The notes under the pieces were generated by a model. The model searched no databases. It was given only the letters and a program-made list of their open reading frames with translations, and was not told the DNA's origin. This document shows positions 1 through 6,606 of a DNA stretch of 32,355 nt, in pieces. A program made the position numbers and the translations under genes. Every line of letters starts with the position of its first letter. Within the stretch, counting starts at the first letter, position 1. The stretch is from ZC4RG35 sp041747855 (GTDB lineage Bacteria; Actinomycetota; Acidimicrobiia; Spongiisociales; ZC4RG35): contig JBGTEJ010000012.1 of the NCBI GenBank assembly GCA_041747855.1, forward strand, positions 1-32,355, written 5' to 3'.

Positions 1-987
1 GCGGCCGCCACCCTGGACAAGGCGGCGGCCCGGCGGCTGTTGGCCGCAGCCGAAGTGCCTCAACCCGAGTTCGAGCTCCTCGGACCCGGTGACGATCCGG
101 CCGCGGTGGTCGCCGGATTCGGCGGCCCGGTGGTGATCAAGCCGACCATGCTCTCCGCCGGACGCGGAGTACTTCGGGTCGACCGGCCCGGCGATGCCGA
201 GGCCACCGTGGAGAGGATCCGGGGTATCGTGGCCGACGCGCGACGGAACCCCGAGACGCCGCTTCTCGTCGAGCGTTATGTCGACGGTGAGGAGGTCTCC
301 GTGGAGGGAATCGTCTGGGGTGGCCGCCTCGAGGTGCTCGCCATATTCGACAAGCCGGTGCCGATGAACGGGCCCGCCTTCGAGGAGACCATCTTGGTTA
401 CCCCATCACGTCTCGACCCTGAGATCCTCGGCGAAGTGGAAAGGGTCACCGCGGCCGCGGTTGCCGCCCTCGGACTCACCGAAGGACCGATCCACGCCGA
501 GCTGAGGATCGAACCTCAAGTAGCCCGATCCGCTATGCGCGACCAACTCTCTCCGGAATCAGATCGAGACCACGGTCGCCCGATGATGATCGAGATCGCT
601 GCCCGGACCATCGGCGGGCTGTGCGGAAGGTCACTCCGGTTCGGGCTCCTCGGCGCCCCCTTGGAGACGATGGTGTTGCGCCATGCCCTGGGCATGCCCA
701 AGAAGTCGCTGCGCAGGGAAACCAGTGCTGCCGGCGTGGCCATGATCCCAATCCCCTCGGCGGGCCGCCTGGTCTCGGTCACCGGCGTCGACCAGGCCCG
801 CAAACTGCCCTCGGTCACCGACATCGAGATCACCGCCCCGTTGGGCAGCCGTGTTGCCCCGCCCCCGGATGGCGACCGCTATCTCGGCTTCGTCTTCGCC
901 CGCGGCGCCACCCCGGGCGAAGTCGAGGACGATTTGCGGGCCGCTCTGGAGTTGATCGGCGTGGAGGTCGATCGATCACCCCGGTGA
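1..987 (+). CDS. ATP-grasp domain ligase, 5'-truncated by the window edge
   Basis: The reading frame is open from base 1, so the N-terminus lies outside the window. The first visible residues (AATLDKAAARRLLAAAEVP) fit the 'DK...R..L..AGVP.P' helix found before the central ATP-grasp domain. Further on are a nucleotide-binding strand (VVIKPTMLSAGRGV), the VERYVDGEEVSVEG strand and the late metal-binding segment MIEIAARTIGG. This is the carbamoyl-phosphate-synthase-like branch of ATP-grasp, which joins a carboxylate to an amine or thiol through an acyl phosphate. L-amino-acid ligases and related biosynthetic enzymes share this layout. A polar insertion of roughly 20 residues sits just before the metal-binding strand. 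The substrate cannot be read from the sequence. The 3' end overlaps the end of the convergent broken membrane gene by about 12 bases. Confidence 0.8.
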   Translation, partial: AAATLDKAAARRLLAAAEVPQPEFELLGPGDDPAAVVAGFGGPVVIKPTMLSAGRGVLRVDRPGDAEATVERIRGIVADARRNPETPLLVERYVDGEEVSVEGIVWGGRLEVLAIFDKPVPMNGPAFEETILVTPSRLDPEILGEVERVTAAAVAALGLTEGPIHAELRIEPQVARSAMRDQLSPESDRDHGRPMMIEIAARTIGGLCGRSLRFGLLGAPLETMVLRHALGMPKKSLRRETSAAGVAMIPIPSAGRLVSVTGVDQARKLPSVTDIEITAPLGSRVAPPPDGDRYLGFVFARGATPGEVEDDLRAALELIGVEVDRSPR

Positions 988-1490
988 GGGTCTCTCCCTG
1001 ATGCCGGAGACACCTCGGAGCAGGGTGGCGATGCTCACTGCGGCGGCCAAGCTCATCATTGCAGTGATGAAGTAGCCGTAGCGGGGCATCGCCCAATAGA
1101 TGACGGTTCGGCCAGCAACGGGGTGCTGCCGGCGAGGAGGATGACGACGGTGACCATCAGGGCCACCAGGAGATGTTCGGTGGCGAGGACCGGGGAGAAG
1201 ACGACGAAGATGGCGAAGATCCCGGCGGCGAGGCAGAGTTCCCTCTCCCCGAAGATGACCCGAAGATCGAAGACTTTCAGCAGCGACAGCGCAACATCCA
1301 GCAAGCCGAACCGCTCGAGTGGCAGTCGACTACATGCCGCGTCGACCATTAAGACTTGGAGGCGCAGGTCGCCCGGGTTGGAAGCCACTGGGCGGTGTTC
1401 ATGACTGCCGGGAGAGTTCTTGTCGAGATGACCGGCAACAGAGTCGACGCAGACCAAGTCCAGCTGGTCCGAATCGCAAGCCTCGCTCAT
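976..1490 (-). pseudogene. frame-broken small membrane protein
   Basis: Two minus-strand frames together read as one hydrophobic protein. The first runs from about 1490 down to about 1098 and contains LCLAAGIFAIFVVFSPVLA and LLVALMVTVVILLAG, then the segment STPLLAEP. The neighbouring frame then continues with VIYWAMPRYGYFITAMM and a third hydrophobic stretch, ending in a stop at 976-978. A one-base shift near 1098 joins them. Three membrane segments are therefore predicted for the intact form. I do not recognise the family and the true start is unclear; ATG at 1490 is a guess with no good ribosome site. It could be a real pseudogene or a base-calling error. No promoter was seen. Confidence 0.45.
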
Positions 1491-1617
1491 TACCCCAGGA
1501 GAGGCGCATAACGAGCGCACGCGATTGCCGAATAGACCGATTCGACCCGTCCGGGAACCGGCATTTCGTAGCGCCTCGATATCTCCGGCAAACTCACTCC
1601 TAGTGAGGATCCGGTAT

Positions 1618-1730
1618 CTACTGGCGGTCTTCCTCTGGTTGGAAGCGGTTGCTGTTGAGCCAGTTGAAGATCTCGTGGCGAAGGAAGGTGAACTTGCGGC
1701 CGCCAGGTTTGCGGTGGAAGTGAGAGACAA
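1618..1730 (-). pseudogene. remnant of an excisionase-type helix-turn-helix domain
   Basis: The minus strand reads HFHRKPGGRKFTFLRHEIF followed by NWLNSNR and a stop at 1618-1620. This matches the second half of the HTH_17/excisionase fold, which ends in a 'GGRKxxFxxxEIxxWL' pattern. The first half, which should lie at higher coordinates, is missing: that DNA holds the DUF2283 frame on the other strand. The likeliest reading is a gene fragment left by recombination. The match is short, so confidence is low. Confidence 0.3.
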
Positions 1731-1971
1731 ATGGCGATCTACACATACGATGCTGAGGCAGACCCCCTCTATGTCCTTTTGGTGGATGATGAGTCTGCAT
1801 CGATCGAGCGGACTGAAGAAATCGGCCCCTGCCCTCCATGTGGACCTTGATTCCGATGGGCAGGTGATAGGTGTCGAGTGCCTCTACCCGCGCACCAACG
1901 GCGTTCCCGTGAGCGAGGTCTGCGAGCGGTACGGAGTCGAACTCGAGATCCCGTTCAGCTTCGCCGCCTAG
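1731..1971 (+). pseudogene. DUF2283 family protein with an internal frameshift
   Basis: From ATG at 1731 the frame reads MAIYTYDAEADPLYVLLVDD and continues to ...TEEIGP before stopping at 1850. The next frame carries straight on with ALHVDLDSDGQVIGVECL and ends at 1969-1971. Removing one base near 1830 gives a continuous DUF2283 protein of about 80 residues: an N-terminal YD...D.LYV strand and a C-terminal 'VDLDxDGxVxGxE' strand. Members are small proteins of unknown function, often near mobile or toxin-antitoxin-like genes. The upstream ribosome site is weak. The gene lies in the same decayed patch as a broken membrane gene and an excisionase fragment. Confidence 0.62.
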
Positions 1972-2025
1972 AGGCCTCAACCCTTCTGACCTATTCCCTT
2001 AACGAGCTGCTGATTCGCGCCCAAA

Positions 2026-2043
2026 TTCCGCGCTCCCGCGGAA
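2026..2043. terminator. small GC hairpin between the DUF2283 remnant and the reductase 3' end
   Basis: TTCCGCG, a 4-base loop and CGCGGAA form a perfect 7-bp stem. It lies about 70 bases beyond the stop of the minus-strand reductase and 55 beyond the DUF2283 stop. There is no T-run on either side, so termination is only a suggestion. Confidence 0.25.
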
Positions 2044-2110
2044 TCCTCGCGGAATCTGGGACACCAGCAACACGAAATCTTCAACTACTAGTTGACGATT
2101 CTCGGAACTC

Positions 2111-3322
2111 CTACCAGTACTCCTCATAGTGGACATTGCCCCGGACTTTGTGATGATCGACGGTGAAGCCACGTTCGGTGAGGATCTGACACACGCCTAG
2201 AGCGTCCGGGAAGATGGGCTGACCGTCCTCGGTCCACTCAGGTAGGCCGATCATCGATGGGTTGCCGCACAGGAACACATGGGTATTGCCCGGGTCCAGG
2301 GGCGAACCGAGAGCCGCATCCACCTCCCCAGAAATCAGGAGATCCTGGATGTAGACCTTGTTTCCTTCGTTCTCCGGCTCCCTGGTCGTCAAGGGAATGT
2401 ACCGATAGTTCGGATGACGCTCCTGAACCACAGCTTGTTGCTCCAGGTAGGCGAGGTCGGACCTCATTCGGACACATACAACCGAGAGAATCTGTCCGGC
2501 GTGCTGATTTCGGAGCAACTCGGCGATCATGGCATTCTGAGGCGCCTCCCCTGTGCCGGTGCTGAGGAAGACGACGTTGTCGGTGGGCCCGACATCGTCG
2601 AGCGTGTAGCGACCGGTGAACTTGCGACCCATGAACAGTCGATCCCCGACATCTTTCATGAAGAGTCTCGGGGTCAGACCTGGCATCTCCGATCCGGCTT
2701 CGGGCCGGACCAGGACCACATAGAACTCGACCTCGTCAGGATGGGCCGGGACCAGCTCGCCTCGGTCGTCGACCATCGAACTGGACACGGAGTACGAGCG
2801 GCGGGCCAACTTCTCCAGGAGGCTCGGATCGGCCTCGAAGTCCTCTGACGCGTCGTCCGCCCGCGGTTCCCAATAGCCCAGCGCCAATGTTGTGTACTGG
2901 CCAGCTTTGAACGGCTCCAGGACCTCATCGTGTCTGACCCTGAGGACCCACAGCTCCGGGCCGTGGCGTCGGATATGCGTGATGGCGGCGTTGTAGTGCT
3001 TCGACCGGAGAGCGTCTTGCCTGTCTGCGCCCGACTCTTCACGATAGAAGACGAAGAGGTTTGATATCTCGTCAGTGGTGCGCTCGAGTTCCGCCCCCTC
3101 CCATCCGCCCCGACGGGCCACGGTCACCGTGTTCGACAGGACGTGAACGTTGGTGATCTCCGGGTCTGCCATCAAACGTTTGGCCAAGAGATCAGGTGGC
3201 GTTGTCGGTTCGGACACGGGGGAGTCGTATGAGCGTCCGTCCTGTCCGGTGAGAGAACGGTCGAGAATGAAGACCGCTGACTCGCCTATCAGATTGGAAG
3301 TAACGCTTATCGGCTGTCCCAC
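2111..3322 (-). CDS. ferredoxin/flavodoxin-NADP reductase with an N-terminal Nfu_N-like domain
   Basis: The C-terminal ~300 residues are a ferredoxin-NADP reductase that moves electrons between NADPH and a small iron-sulfur or flavin carrier in the cytoplasm. Visible marks are the FAD-binding RRSYSVSSS, the NADP-binding STGTGEAPQNAMIAELL, FLCGNPSMIG and the typical C-terminus VHYEEYW. The first ~95 residues are extra. They resemble the N-terminal domain of Nfu iron-sulfur scaffold proteins: 'LAKRLMADPEITNVHVLSN' then TVTVARRGGW, followed by a helix ending NLFVFYREE. The cysteine-bearing Nfu domain is absent. GTG at 3322 is supported by a TACCGT -10 box exactly 6 bases upstream, suggesting a leaderless mRNA. 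The reductase call is firm; the Nfu_N match is by eye. Confidence 0.9.
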   Translation of the reverse strand: MGQPISVTSNLIGESAVFILDRSLTGQDGRSYDSPVSEPTTPPDLLAKRLMADPEITNVHVLSNTVTVARRGGWEGAELERTTDEISNLFVFYREESGADRQDALRSKHYNAAITHIRRHGPELWVLRVRHDEVLEPFKAGQYTTLALGYWEPRADDASEDFEADPSLLEKLARRSYSVSSSMVDDRGELVPAHPDEVEFYVVLVRPEAGSEMPGLTPRLFMKDVGDRLFMGRKFTGRYTLDDVGPTDNVVFLSTGTGEAPQNAMIAELLRNQHAGQILSVVCVRMRSDLAYLEQQAVVQERHPNYRYIPLTTREPENEGNKVYIQDLLISGEVDAALGSPLDPGNTHVFLCGNPSMIGLPEWTEDGQPIFPDALGVCQILTERGFTVDHHKVRGNVHYEEYW

Positions 3323-3328
3323 CGGGTA

Positions 3329-3334
3329 ACGGTA
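3329..3334 (-). promoter_or_regulatory. -10 box of the reductase gene, leaderless arrangement
   Basis: TACCGT on the minus strand is followed by 6 bases (TACCCG) and then the GTG start at 3322. Transcription would begin at the start codon. No clear -35 box was recognised. Confidence 0.45.
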
Positions 3335-3379
3335 ACCCCCGGGAAGATGCGGTGTCGTGATGCTGTTGCAGTCTGCATG

Positions 3380-3751
3380 GATTGGAAGACCGCTATGGAC
3401 AAGGGCGGAATCGCCGACATCACAACTACCGGCAGGAAGTCAGGGCTGGCCCGCCGGATCGAGATCGTGTTCCACGCCTTCGATGGTGACTACTACCTGA
3501 CCGGCCGACCCGGCAGGAGACGGGACTGGCAGGCCAACATCGAGGCCCACCCTCGATTCACACTTCACCTCAAGGATGATCTGCCCGCTGACATCGAGGT
3601 GGTCGGTGAGCCGGAGCCCGACCCGACGGAGCGGGGGCGCATCATTCGAAAGGCCCTGGTCGATTCCTGGGGGGTAGAACCCGAGAAGGCCGATGAGCGA
3701 CTCGAAGAGTGGGTCGCATCATCGCCCTTCATCAGGTTCCGACCGGTCTAG
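3380..3751 (+). CDS. nitroreductase/deazaflavin-dependent reductase family protein
   Basis: The protein (123 residues from this start) carries ITTTGRKSGLARRIEIVFH near its N-terminus, then YYLTGRPGRRRDWQANIEAHP. This is the split-barrel family of F420- or flavin-binding reductases (DUF385-like), in which 'TTTGRxSG' contributes to cofactor binding and a 'W..N....P' segment follows. Members reduce quinones or other small molecules in the cytoplasm; the substrate here is unknown. Starts at 3347 and 3395 are also possible. I prefer ATG 3380 because it leaves the usual ~14 residues before the TTTGR motif, although 3395 has a GGAAG ribosome site 6 bases upstream. It is divergent from the reductase. 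Confidence 0.75.
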   Translation, partial: DWKTAMDKGGIADITTTGRKSGLARRIEIVFHAFDGDYYLTGRPGRRRDWQANIEAHPRFTLHLKDDLPADIEVVGEPEPDPTERGRIIRKALVDSWGVEPEKADERLEEWVASSPFIRFRPV

Positions 3752-3752
3752 C

Positions 3753-4175
3753 TCAGGTCTTGGGGGGTACCGCCCCGGTTCGCTCGGCTACATCTTTCAT
3801 CCCGAATCCGATCAGGAGGAACATGATCCCCGATAGTGCTGCCAGGCCGGCGACTCCGAACGCCAACACCGAAGTGAACAGCGAGGCTTGTAGGAACGAC
3901 GAGTTCATCGCCACCTGCCGGCGAGGGTCTTCACGGTCGAGCTCGGCGTAGGTCTTGTTATCGGTCAGTGCCAGGGTGTGCTTATCGATCAGACGTGCCT
4001 GACAGAAGGCTGTATAAGGCCCATTGACTGTCCTCCCGGCCATGCAGTCTGCGTCATCGGCGACGGTGATCCTCTGATTGCTCAACGTCGTCGACGTGAG
4101 GACCCAGGTCCCTACGGCGCCGAGGAGGATCGCCAGCCCGAAGACGATCGTTAGGGTCGATGCCCACTTTCTCAT
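3753..4175 (-). CDS. small two-helix membrane protein (family often mislabelled 'LigA')
   Basis: This 140-residue protein has an N-terminal membrane segment (TIVFGLAILLGAVGTWVL) and a C-terminal hydrophobic region (about residues 95-128, including FTSVLAFGVAGLAALSGIMF). Between them is a polar, probably extracytoplasmic loop of about 60 residues with two cysteines. The phrase KTYAELDREDPRRQ just before the second hydrophobic region is characteristic of an actinobacterial family that databases often call 'aromatic ring-opening dioxygenase LigA'. Nothing in it resembles a dioxygenase, so the function is unknown. An AAAGGAAAGG ribosome site precedes the ATG. It lies about 100 bases downstream of marR on the same strand and may be cotranscribed. 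Its 3' end meets the convergent reductase at 3751. Confidence 0.75.
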   Translation of the reverse strand: MRKWASTLTIVFGLAILLGAVGTWVLTSTTLSNQRITVADDADCMAGRTVNGPYTAFCQARLIDKHTLALTDNKTYAELDREDPRRQVAMNSSFLQASLFTSVLAFGVAGLAALSGIMFLLIGFGMKDVAERTGAVPPKT

Positions 4176-4276
4176 TGTTGCCTTTCCTTTGGGTAGGTCC
4201 CTTCACAGTATGTCAGGGAACCCAATCCAGAGAGAGCCGAAAGTCGGTGAGTCGACGGGCGAAAGACCCGGATCTG

Positions 4277-4753
4277 TCAGTTGTCGCAGATGGCGGCGTC
4301 GTCGGGGAGGTCGGCCACGACCTTCTCCCCGGCTTCGGCGATTGCGGTCATGTGGTCTTCGTCGAGGCTGTTCAGAAAGAGCCGTCTGACTTGCGCCGTA
4401 TGGACCGGAGCGGCCTCGGCAACGACCCCTCTCCCTCTCTCGGTGAGGGTGACCCAAAGACCGCGACCGTCGGTCTCGCAGACCACACGCTCCACCAGCT
4501 CTCGGTTCTCCATCCGCTTCAGATGATGTGAGAGACGGCTCTTCTCCCACTGGAGCTCGGTTCCGAGCTCGTAGGCGCGCATCCGTTCGTCGGGGGCGCG
4601 GACCAGGGCATCGAGGACCTCGTAATCGGGAAGGGATACGCCGGCTTCCTGGATCAGCTCTCGGTTGAGGCGACTGAAGAGCCGGGAGCTCATTCTCTGA
4701 TACGACTCCCACGCCCTCTGCTCGGTTGGGCTCAAGCTGCCGTTCCCCTTCAT
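4277..4753 (-). CDS. MarR family transcriptional regulator
   Basis: This is a winged-helix repressor of about 158 residues and probably acts as a dimer. It has an N-terminal helix around SPTEQRAWESYQRMSSRL, the recognition region ELGTELQWEKSRLSHHLKRM, and the wing RVVCETDGRGLWVTLTERG typical of MarR. It is divergent from the yceI gene, and the space between them carries two near-identical palindromes (4774-4789 and 4807-4822) that are the natural operators, one over its own -35 region. Two ATGs (4759 and 4753) are in frame. A TAGACT -10 box ends 6 bases before 4753, so I chose 4753 as a leaderless start. The ligand is unknown. Confidence 0.88.
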   Translation of the reverse strand: MKGNGSLSPTEQRAWESYQRMSSRLFSRLNRELIQEAGVSLPDYEVLDALVRAPDERMRAYELGTELQWEKSRLSHHLKRMENRELVERVVCETDGRGLWVTLTERGRGVVAEAAPVHTAQVRRLFLNSLDEDHMTAIAEAGEKVVADLPDDAAICDN

Positions 4754-4759
4754 CCGCAT

Positions 4760-4787
4760 AGTCTAGCCGCGTAGGTTGACATGTCAT
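4760..4787 (-). promoter_or_regulatory. marR promoter
   Basis: On the minus strand ATGACA (4782-4787) and TAGACT (4760-4765) are separated by 16 bases. The -10 box ends 6 bases before ATG at 4753. The -35 box lies inside operator 1, so autorepression is expected. Confidence 0.5.
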
Positions 4788-4789
4788 CC
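4774..4789. promoter_or_regulatory. MarR operator 1
   Basis: GGTTGACATGTCATCC is an inverted repeat with one mismatch (GGTTGA / TCATCC around CATG). It covers the -35 box of yceI and overlaps that of marR. A second copy lies 33 bases away, centre to centre. Confidence 0.6.
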
Positions 4790-4804
4790 ACCTTCTCCTA
4801 CGAT
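4776..4804 (+). promoter_or_regulatory. yceI promoter
   Basis: A consensus -35 TTGACA (4776-4781), a 17-base spacer and a -10 TACGAT (4799-4804) predict transcription starting near 4811. Operator 1 covers the -35 box and operator 2 covers the start point. Confidence 0.65.
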
Positions 4805-4806
4805 CA

Positions 4807-4822
4807 GGTTGACACATCAACC
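4807..4822. promoter_or_regulatory. MarR operator 2
   Basis: GGTTGACACATCAACC is a perfect 6+6 inverted repeat around CACA. It shares the GGTTGAC half with operator 1 and covers the predicted yceI transcription start. Confidence 0.6.
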
Positions 4823-4834
4823 AAAGGAGAAGAA

Positions 4835-5389
4835 ATGTCAGCCGATACAGTCCAGATAGATTCAGTGACCGGCACCTACACACTCGATCCGACACACAGC
4901 CGATTCGGCTTTGTTGCCCGTCATGCCATGGTGACCAAGGTTCGGGGCCAATTCAACGTCTTCGCAGGCGCCTTGGAGGTGGGCCCGACGCCCTCGGAGT
5001 CCTCGGCGTGGGTCAACATCCAGGGAGCGAGCATCGACACCGGTGCGGAACAGCGTGATGAGCACATTCGCAGCAGCGATTTCCTGGCTCTCGACCAATA
5101 CCCTGAGATCGCATTTCGCACCACTTCGATCGACGGAGAGGGTCCGCAGTATCGCGTGACTGGAGACCTCACCGTCCGAGGCACCACCCGCCCGGTGACC
5201 TTCGACGCCACCTTCCTCGGCTCCGCCGTCGATCCGTGGGGGAAGACGAGACTCGGGTTCGAGGGGTCGACCGTCGTCAACCGGAAAGATTGGGGTGTCA
5301 ACTGGAATACTGCACTTCAAGCCGGAGGGGTTCTGGTGGGTGACAAGGTGACACTCGAGTTCGAGTTCGCCGCGGTGAAGCAGAGCTGA
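4835..5389 (+). CDS. YceI family lipid-binding lipocalin-like protein
   Basis: The 184-residue protein begins with the YceI signature GTYTLDPTHSRFGFVARHAM. It continues with INTGAEQRDEHIRS-like and FLALDQYPEIAFRT segments, and ends with GFEGSTVVNRKDWGVNWN and a final EFEF strand. YceI proteins are beta barrels that bind polyisoprenoid or similar hydrophobic molecules. No signal peptide is visible, so this copy is probably cytoplasmic. ATG 4835 is preceded by AAAGGAGAAGAA, a strong ribosome site, and lies downstream of the predicted transcript start, which excludes the upstream ATG at 4781. Regulation by the divergent MarR protein is inferred from the two operators. Confidence 0.92.
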   Translation: MSADTVQIDSVTGTYTLDPTHSRFGFVARHAMVTKVRGQFNVFAGALEVGPTPSESSAWVNIQGASIDTGAEQRDEHIRSSDFLALDQYPEIAFRTTSIDGEGPQYRVTGDLTVRGTTRPVTFDATFLGSAVDPWGKTRLGFEGSTVVNRKDWGVNWNTALQAGGVLVGDKVTLEFEFAAVKQS

Positions 5390-5405
5390 CGAGTTACCTT
5401 CTCGA

Positions 5406-5435
5406 CGCACCCGGCTCCTTCCGGGGCCGGGTGCG
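5406..5435 (+). terminator. hairpin after yceI
   Basis: CGCACCCGGC (5406-5415) and GCCGGGTGCG (5426-5435) form a perfect 10-bp stem with a 10-base loop, 17 bases after the yceI stop. No T-run follows. It is a likely terminator of the kind common in GC-rich actinobacteria. Confidence 0.6.
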
Positions 5436-5479
5436 ATGGGAACTCGTGGAAGCCGCCGTTCGTCGTACCATCTGAGGGT

Positions 5480-6298
5480 ATGCCTGAGAGAAGCTTCGGA
5501 CGGACGGTCCGCTATCGAAGGACCAAGCTCGGTATGAGCCAGGCCCGACTGGGTCAACTTGTCGGGCGCACCACGGCCACAATCAGAGCATGGGAGGCCG
5601 ACAAGTCAACCCCCACAGACCCGGCCGTGGTCTCAGTACTCGCCGCCATCATCGGATTCGACGAGAGAACGCTTTTTGCGAAGGCGGGGATCGACCACCC
5701 GGTCTTTGTGGAGACCAGTCCAACCATCGAAGAGGCTTTGGCTTCGCTGGCCCCTGATGTCCAGACCGAGATCATCGATCCGGTCGACTACCAGAGTCTC
5801 TCTGAATCGGTGGCTCCTCCCGGGCCAGAATCCATCCCGGTTTCGATCGAAGAGATCACCGAACCGGTGGGGAAGGCCTCCACCGAGCCCGAAACAACCC
5901 CCTTGTTCGACCCGATGGACGACGAAGAGCGACTTCATCTCGAGGAGCTTCTCCAGGAGTTCGACGATCTCGACGAGTTGGCACCCGAGCCGCCGGATCT
6001 CGATGAAGACCAAACCGAGGTGATCACTTCTGTAAGACAAGCGAACGCCGCTGGATCTTCGGCCGCAAGTCTTCCGACTCCTTTCATAGACCGACAGAAG
6101 GCCGTTCTGCCGGCTCTGGTTGCCATGGAGGCTTCCTATATCGAGAACCCGTTTGAGAAACGCTTCTATCAGTTTCGAACCCTGGCGACAGTCGCCGGGT
6201 TGGTGTTGTTGGGGATTGCCTTCCTATGGGCGGTTGCAAGGGGAATGGGGGAGTTCACCGACTGGTGGTCGAACTTCTTCGAGCAGCTGCGACTCTGA
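5480..6298 (+). CDS. XRE-type helix-turn-helix protein with an acidic linker and C-terminal membrane segment
   Basis: Residues ~5-65 are an XRE/Cro DNA-binding domain (RTKLGMSQARLGQLVGRTT, TIRAWEADKSTPT). A long, strongly acidic and proline-rich low-complexity region follows (about residues 75-195, with runs such as DDEERLHLEELLQEFDDLDE). Next come a basic-aromatic segment (NPFEKRFYQFR), one transmembrane helix (TVAGLVLLGIAFLWAVARG) and a short tryptophan-rich tail. The order of a cytoplasmic HTH, linker and single helix recalls RodZ-like cytoskeletal or membrane-anchored regulators, but the outer domain is almost absent. The function is unknown. A possible -10 box TACCAT lies 8 bases before the ATG. 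The gene stands alone, with a hairpin upstream and an RNA-like unit downstream. Confidence 0.75.
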   Translation: MPERSFGRTVRYRRTKLGMSQARLGQLVGRTTATIRAWEADKSTPTDPAVVSVLAAIIGFDERTLFAKAGIDHPVFVETSPTIEEALASLAPDVQTEIIDPVDYQSLSESVAPPGPESIPVSIEEITEPVGKASTEPETTPLFDPMDDEERLHLEELLQEFDDLDELAPEPPDLDEDQTEVITSVRQANAAGSSAASLPTPFIDRQKAVLPALVAMEASYIENPFEKRFYQFRTLATVAGLVLLGIAFLWAVARGMGEFTDWWSNFFEQLRL

Positions 6299-6357
6299 GT
6301 AGGCCAACTTCGTTTTAGGTGTCGGGAAAACACACTCATCAAATTGGCGACTTGTGG

Positions 6358-6363
6358 CAGACT
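6358..6363 (+). promoter_or_regulatory. putative -10 box of the structured RNA/mini-ORF unit
   Basis: CAGACT lies in an 11-base string, TGTGGCAGACT, that also forms the presumed promoter core of the E1 gene on the other strand (23459-23469). Transcription would start near 6370, just before the long Shine-Dalgarno sequence. No convincing -35 box was found. Confidence 0.35.
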
Positions 6364-6394
6364 GTGATCACCAGAGAAAGGAGGTGGTCCTAAA

Positions 6395-6436
6395 TTGTCT
6401 GAAAGTTGTTGGACTCTGGAGGTGGCCGGGCGCTGA
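6395..6436 (+). CDS. 13-residue peptide ORF behind the extreme ribosome site
   Basis: TTG at 6395 opens a frame encoding MSESCWTLEVAGR and stops at 6434-6436. GGAGG ends 10 bases before the start. The peptide is too short for family recognition and has one cysteine and one tryptophan. It could be a leader peptide, a real micropeptide or an accidental frame in a non-coding RNA. The unusual strength of the ribosome site is the only argument for translation. The frame one base earlier stays open much further (to 6662) but runs antisense into the next gene, so I do not call it. Confidence 0.35.
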   Translation: MSESCWTLEVAGR

Positions 6437-6574
6437 GCGGCGCCGACCGCTGAAGCGTCGCTCCCCTACGGGGACGGTGGCGACTCCAAACTCGGACCAC
6501 CCGGCTCTGGCTACTGCGGATCTAGTCCACCCGCAGCGACACGGGTTGAAGCAACGCCTGAGCTGTCAATCTAC

Positions 6575-6606
6575 GAGAACCCTCGCCTCACAAGGCGGGG
6601 GTTCTC
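6575..6606. terminator. 14-bp terminator hairpin shared by convergent units
   Basis: GAGAACCCTCGCCT, loop CACA and AGGCGGGGGTTCTC form a 14-bp stem with one T-G wobble. It ends the plus-strand RNA unit, and its last two bases overlap the stop codon of the convergent synthase. It could act in both directions; only short T stretches follow. Confidence 0.7.

Larger units (their letters stand above)
6370..6606 (+). ncRNA. candidate structured RNA or mini-mRNA with an extreme Shine-Dalgarno sequence
   Basis: The ~300-base gap between the XRE gene and the synthase is not empty. AGAAAGGAGGTGGTCC (6375-6390) can pair with all 16 bases of the usual 16S rRNA 3' tail, with one G-U pair. A 13-codon open frame follows. 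Downstream are stem-loops at 6429-6444 (GGCGC/GCGCC), 6457-6484 (outer GTCGC/GCGAC, inner TCCCC/GGGGA) and 6514-6536 (CTGCGG/CCGCAG), then a strong terminator hairpin. GGACCACC at 6494-6501 is exactly complementary to GGTGGTCC inside the Shine-Dalgarno region, so the site could be hidden by folding. I cannot say whether the product is the peptide, the RNA or both. Confidence 0.45.

Noticed and set aside
1525..1971. One intact 148-residue plus-strand protein
   Set aside because: Only the last third is protein-like. The DUF2283 N-terminus is in another frame beginning at 1731, so the long frame is a chance extension.
3753..4175. Aromatic ring-opening dioxygenase LigA
   Set aside because: The family often bears this label in databases, but the protein is two membrane helices with a short loop and has no metal-binding dioxygenase motif.
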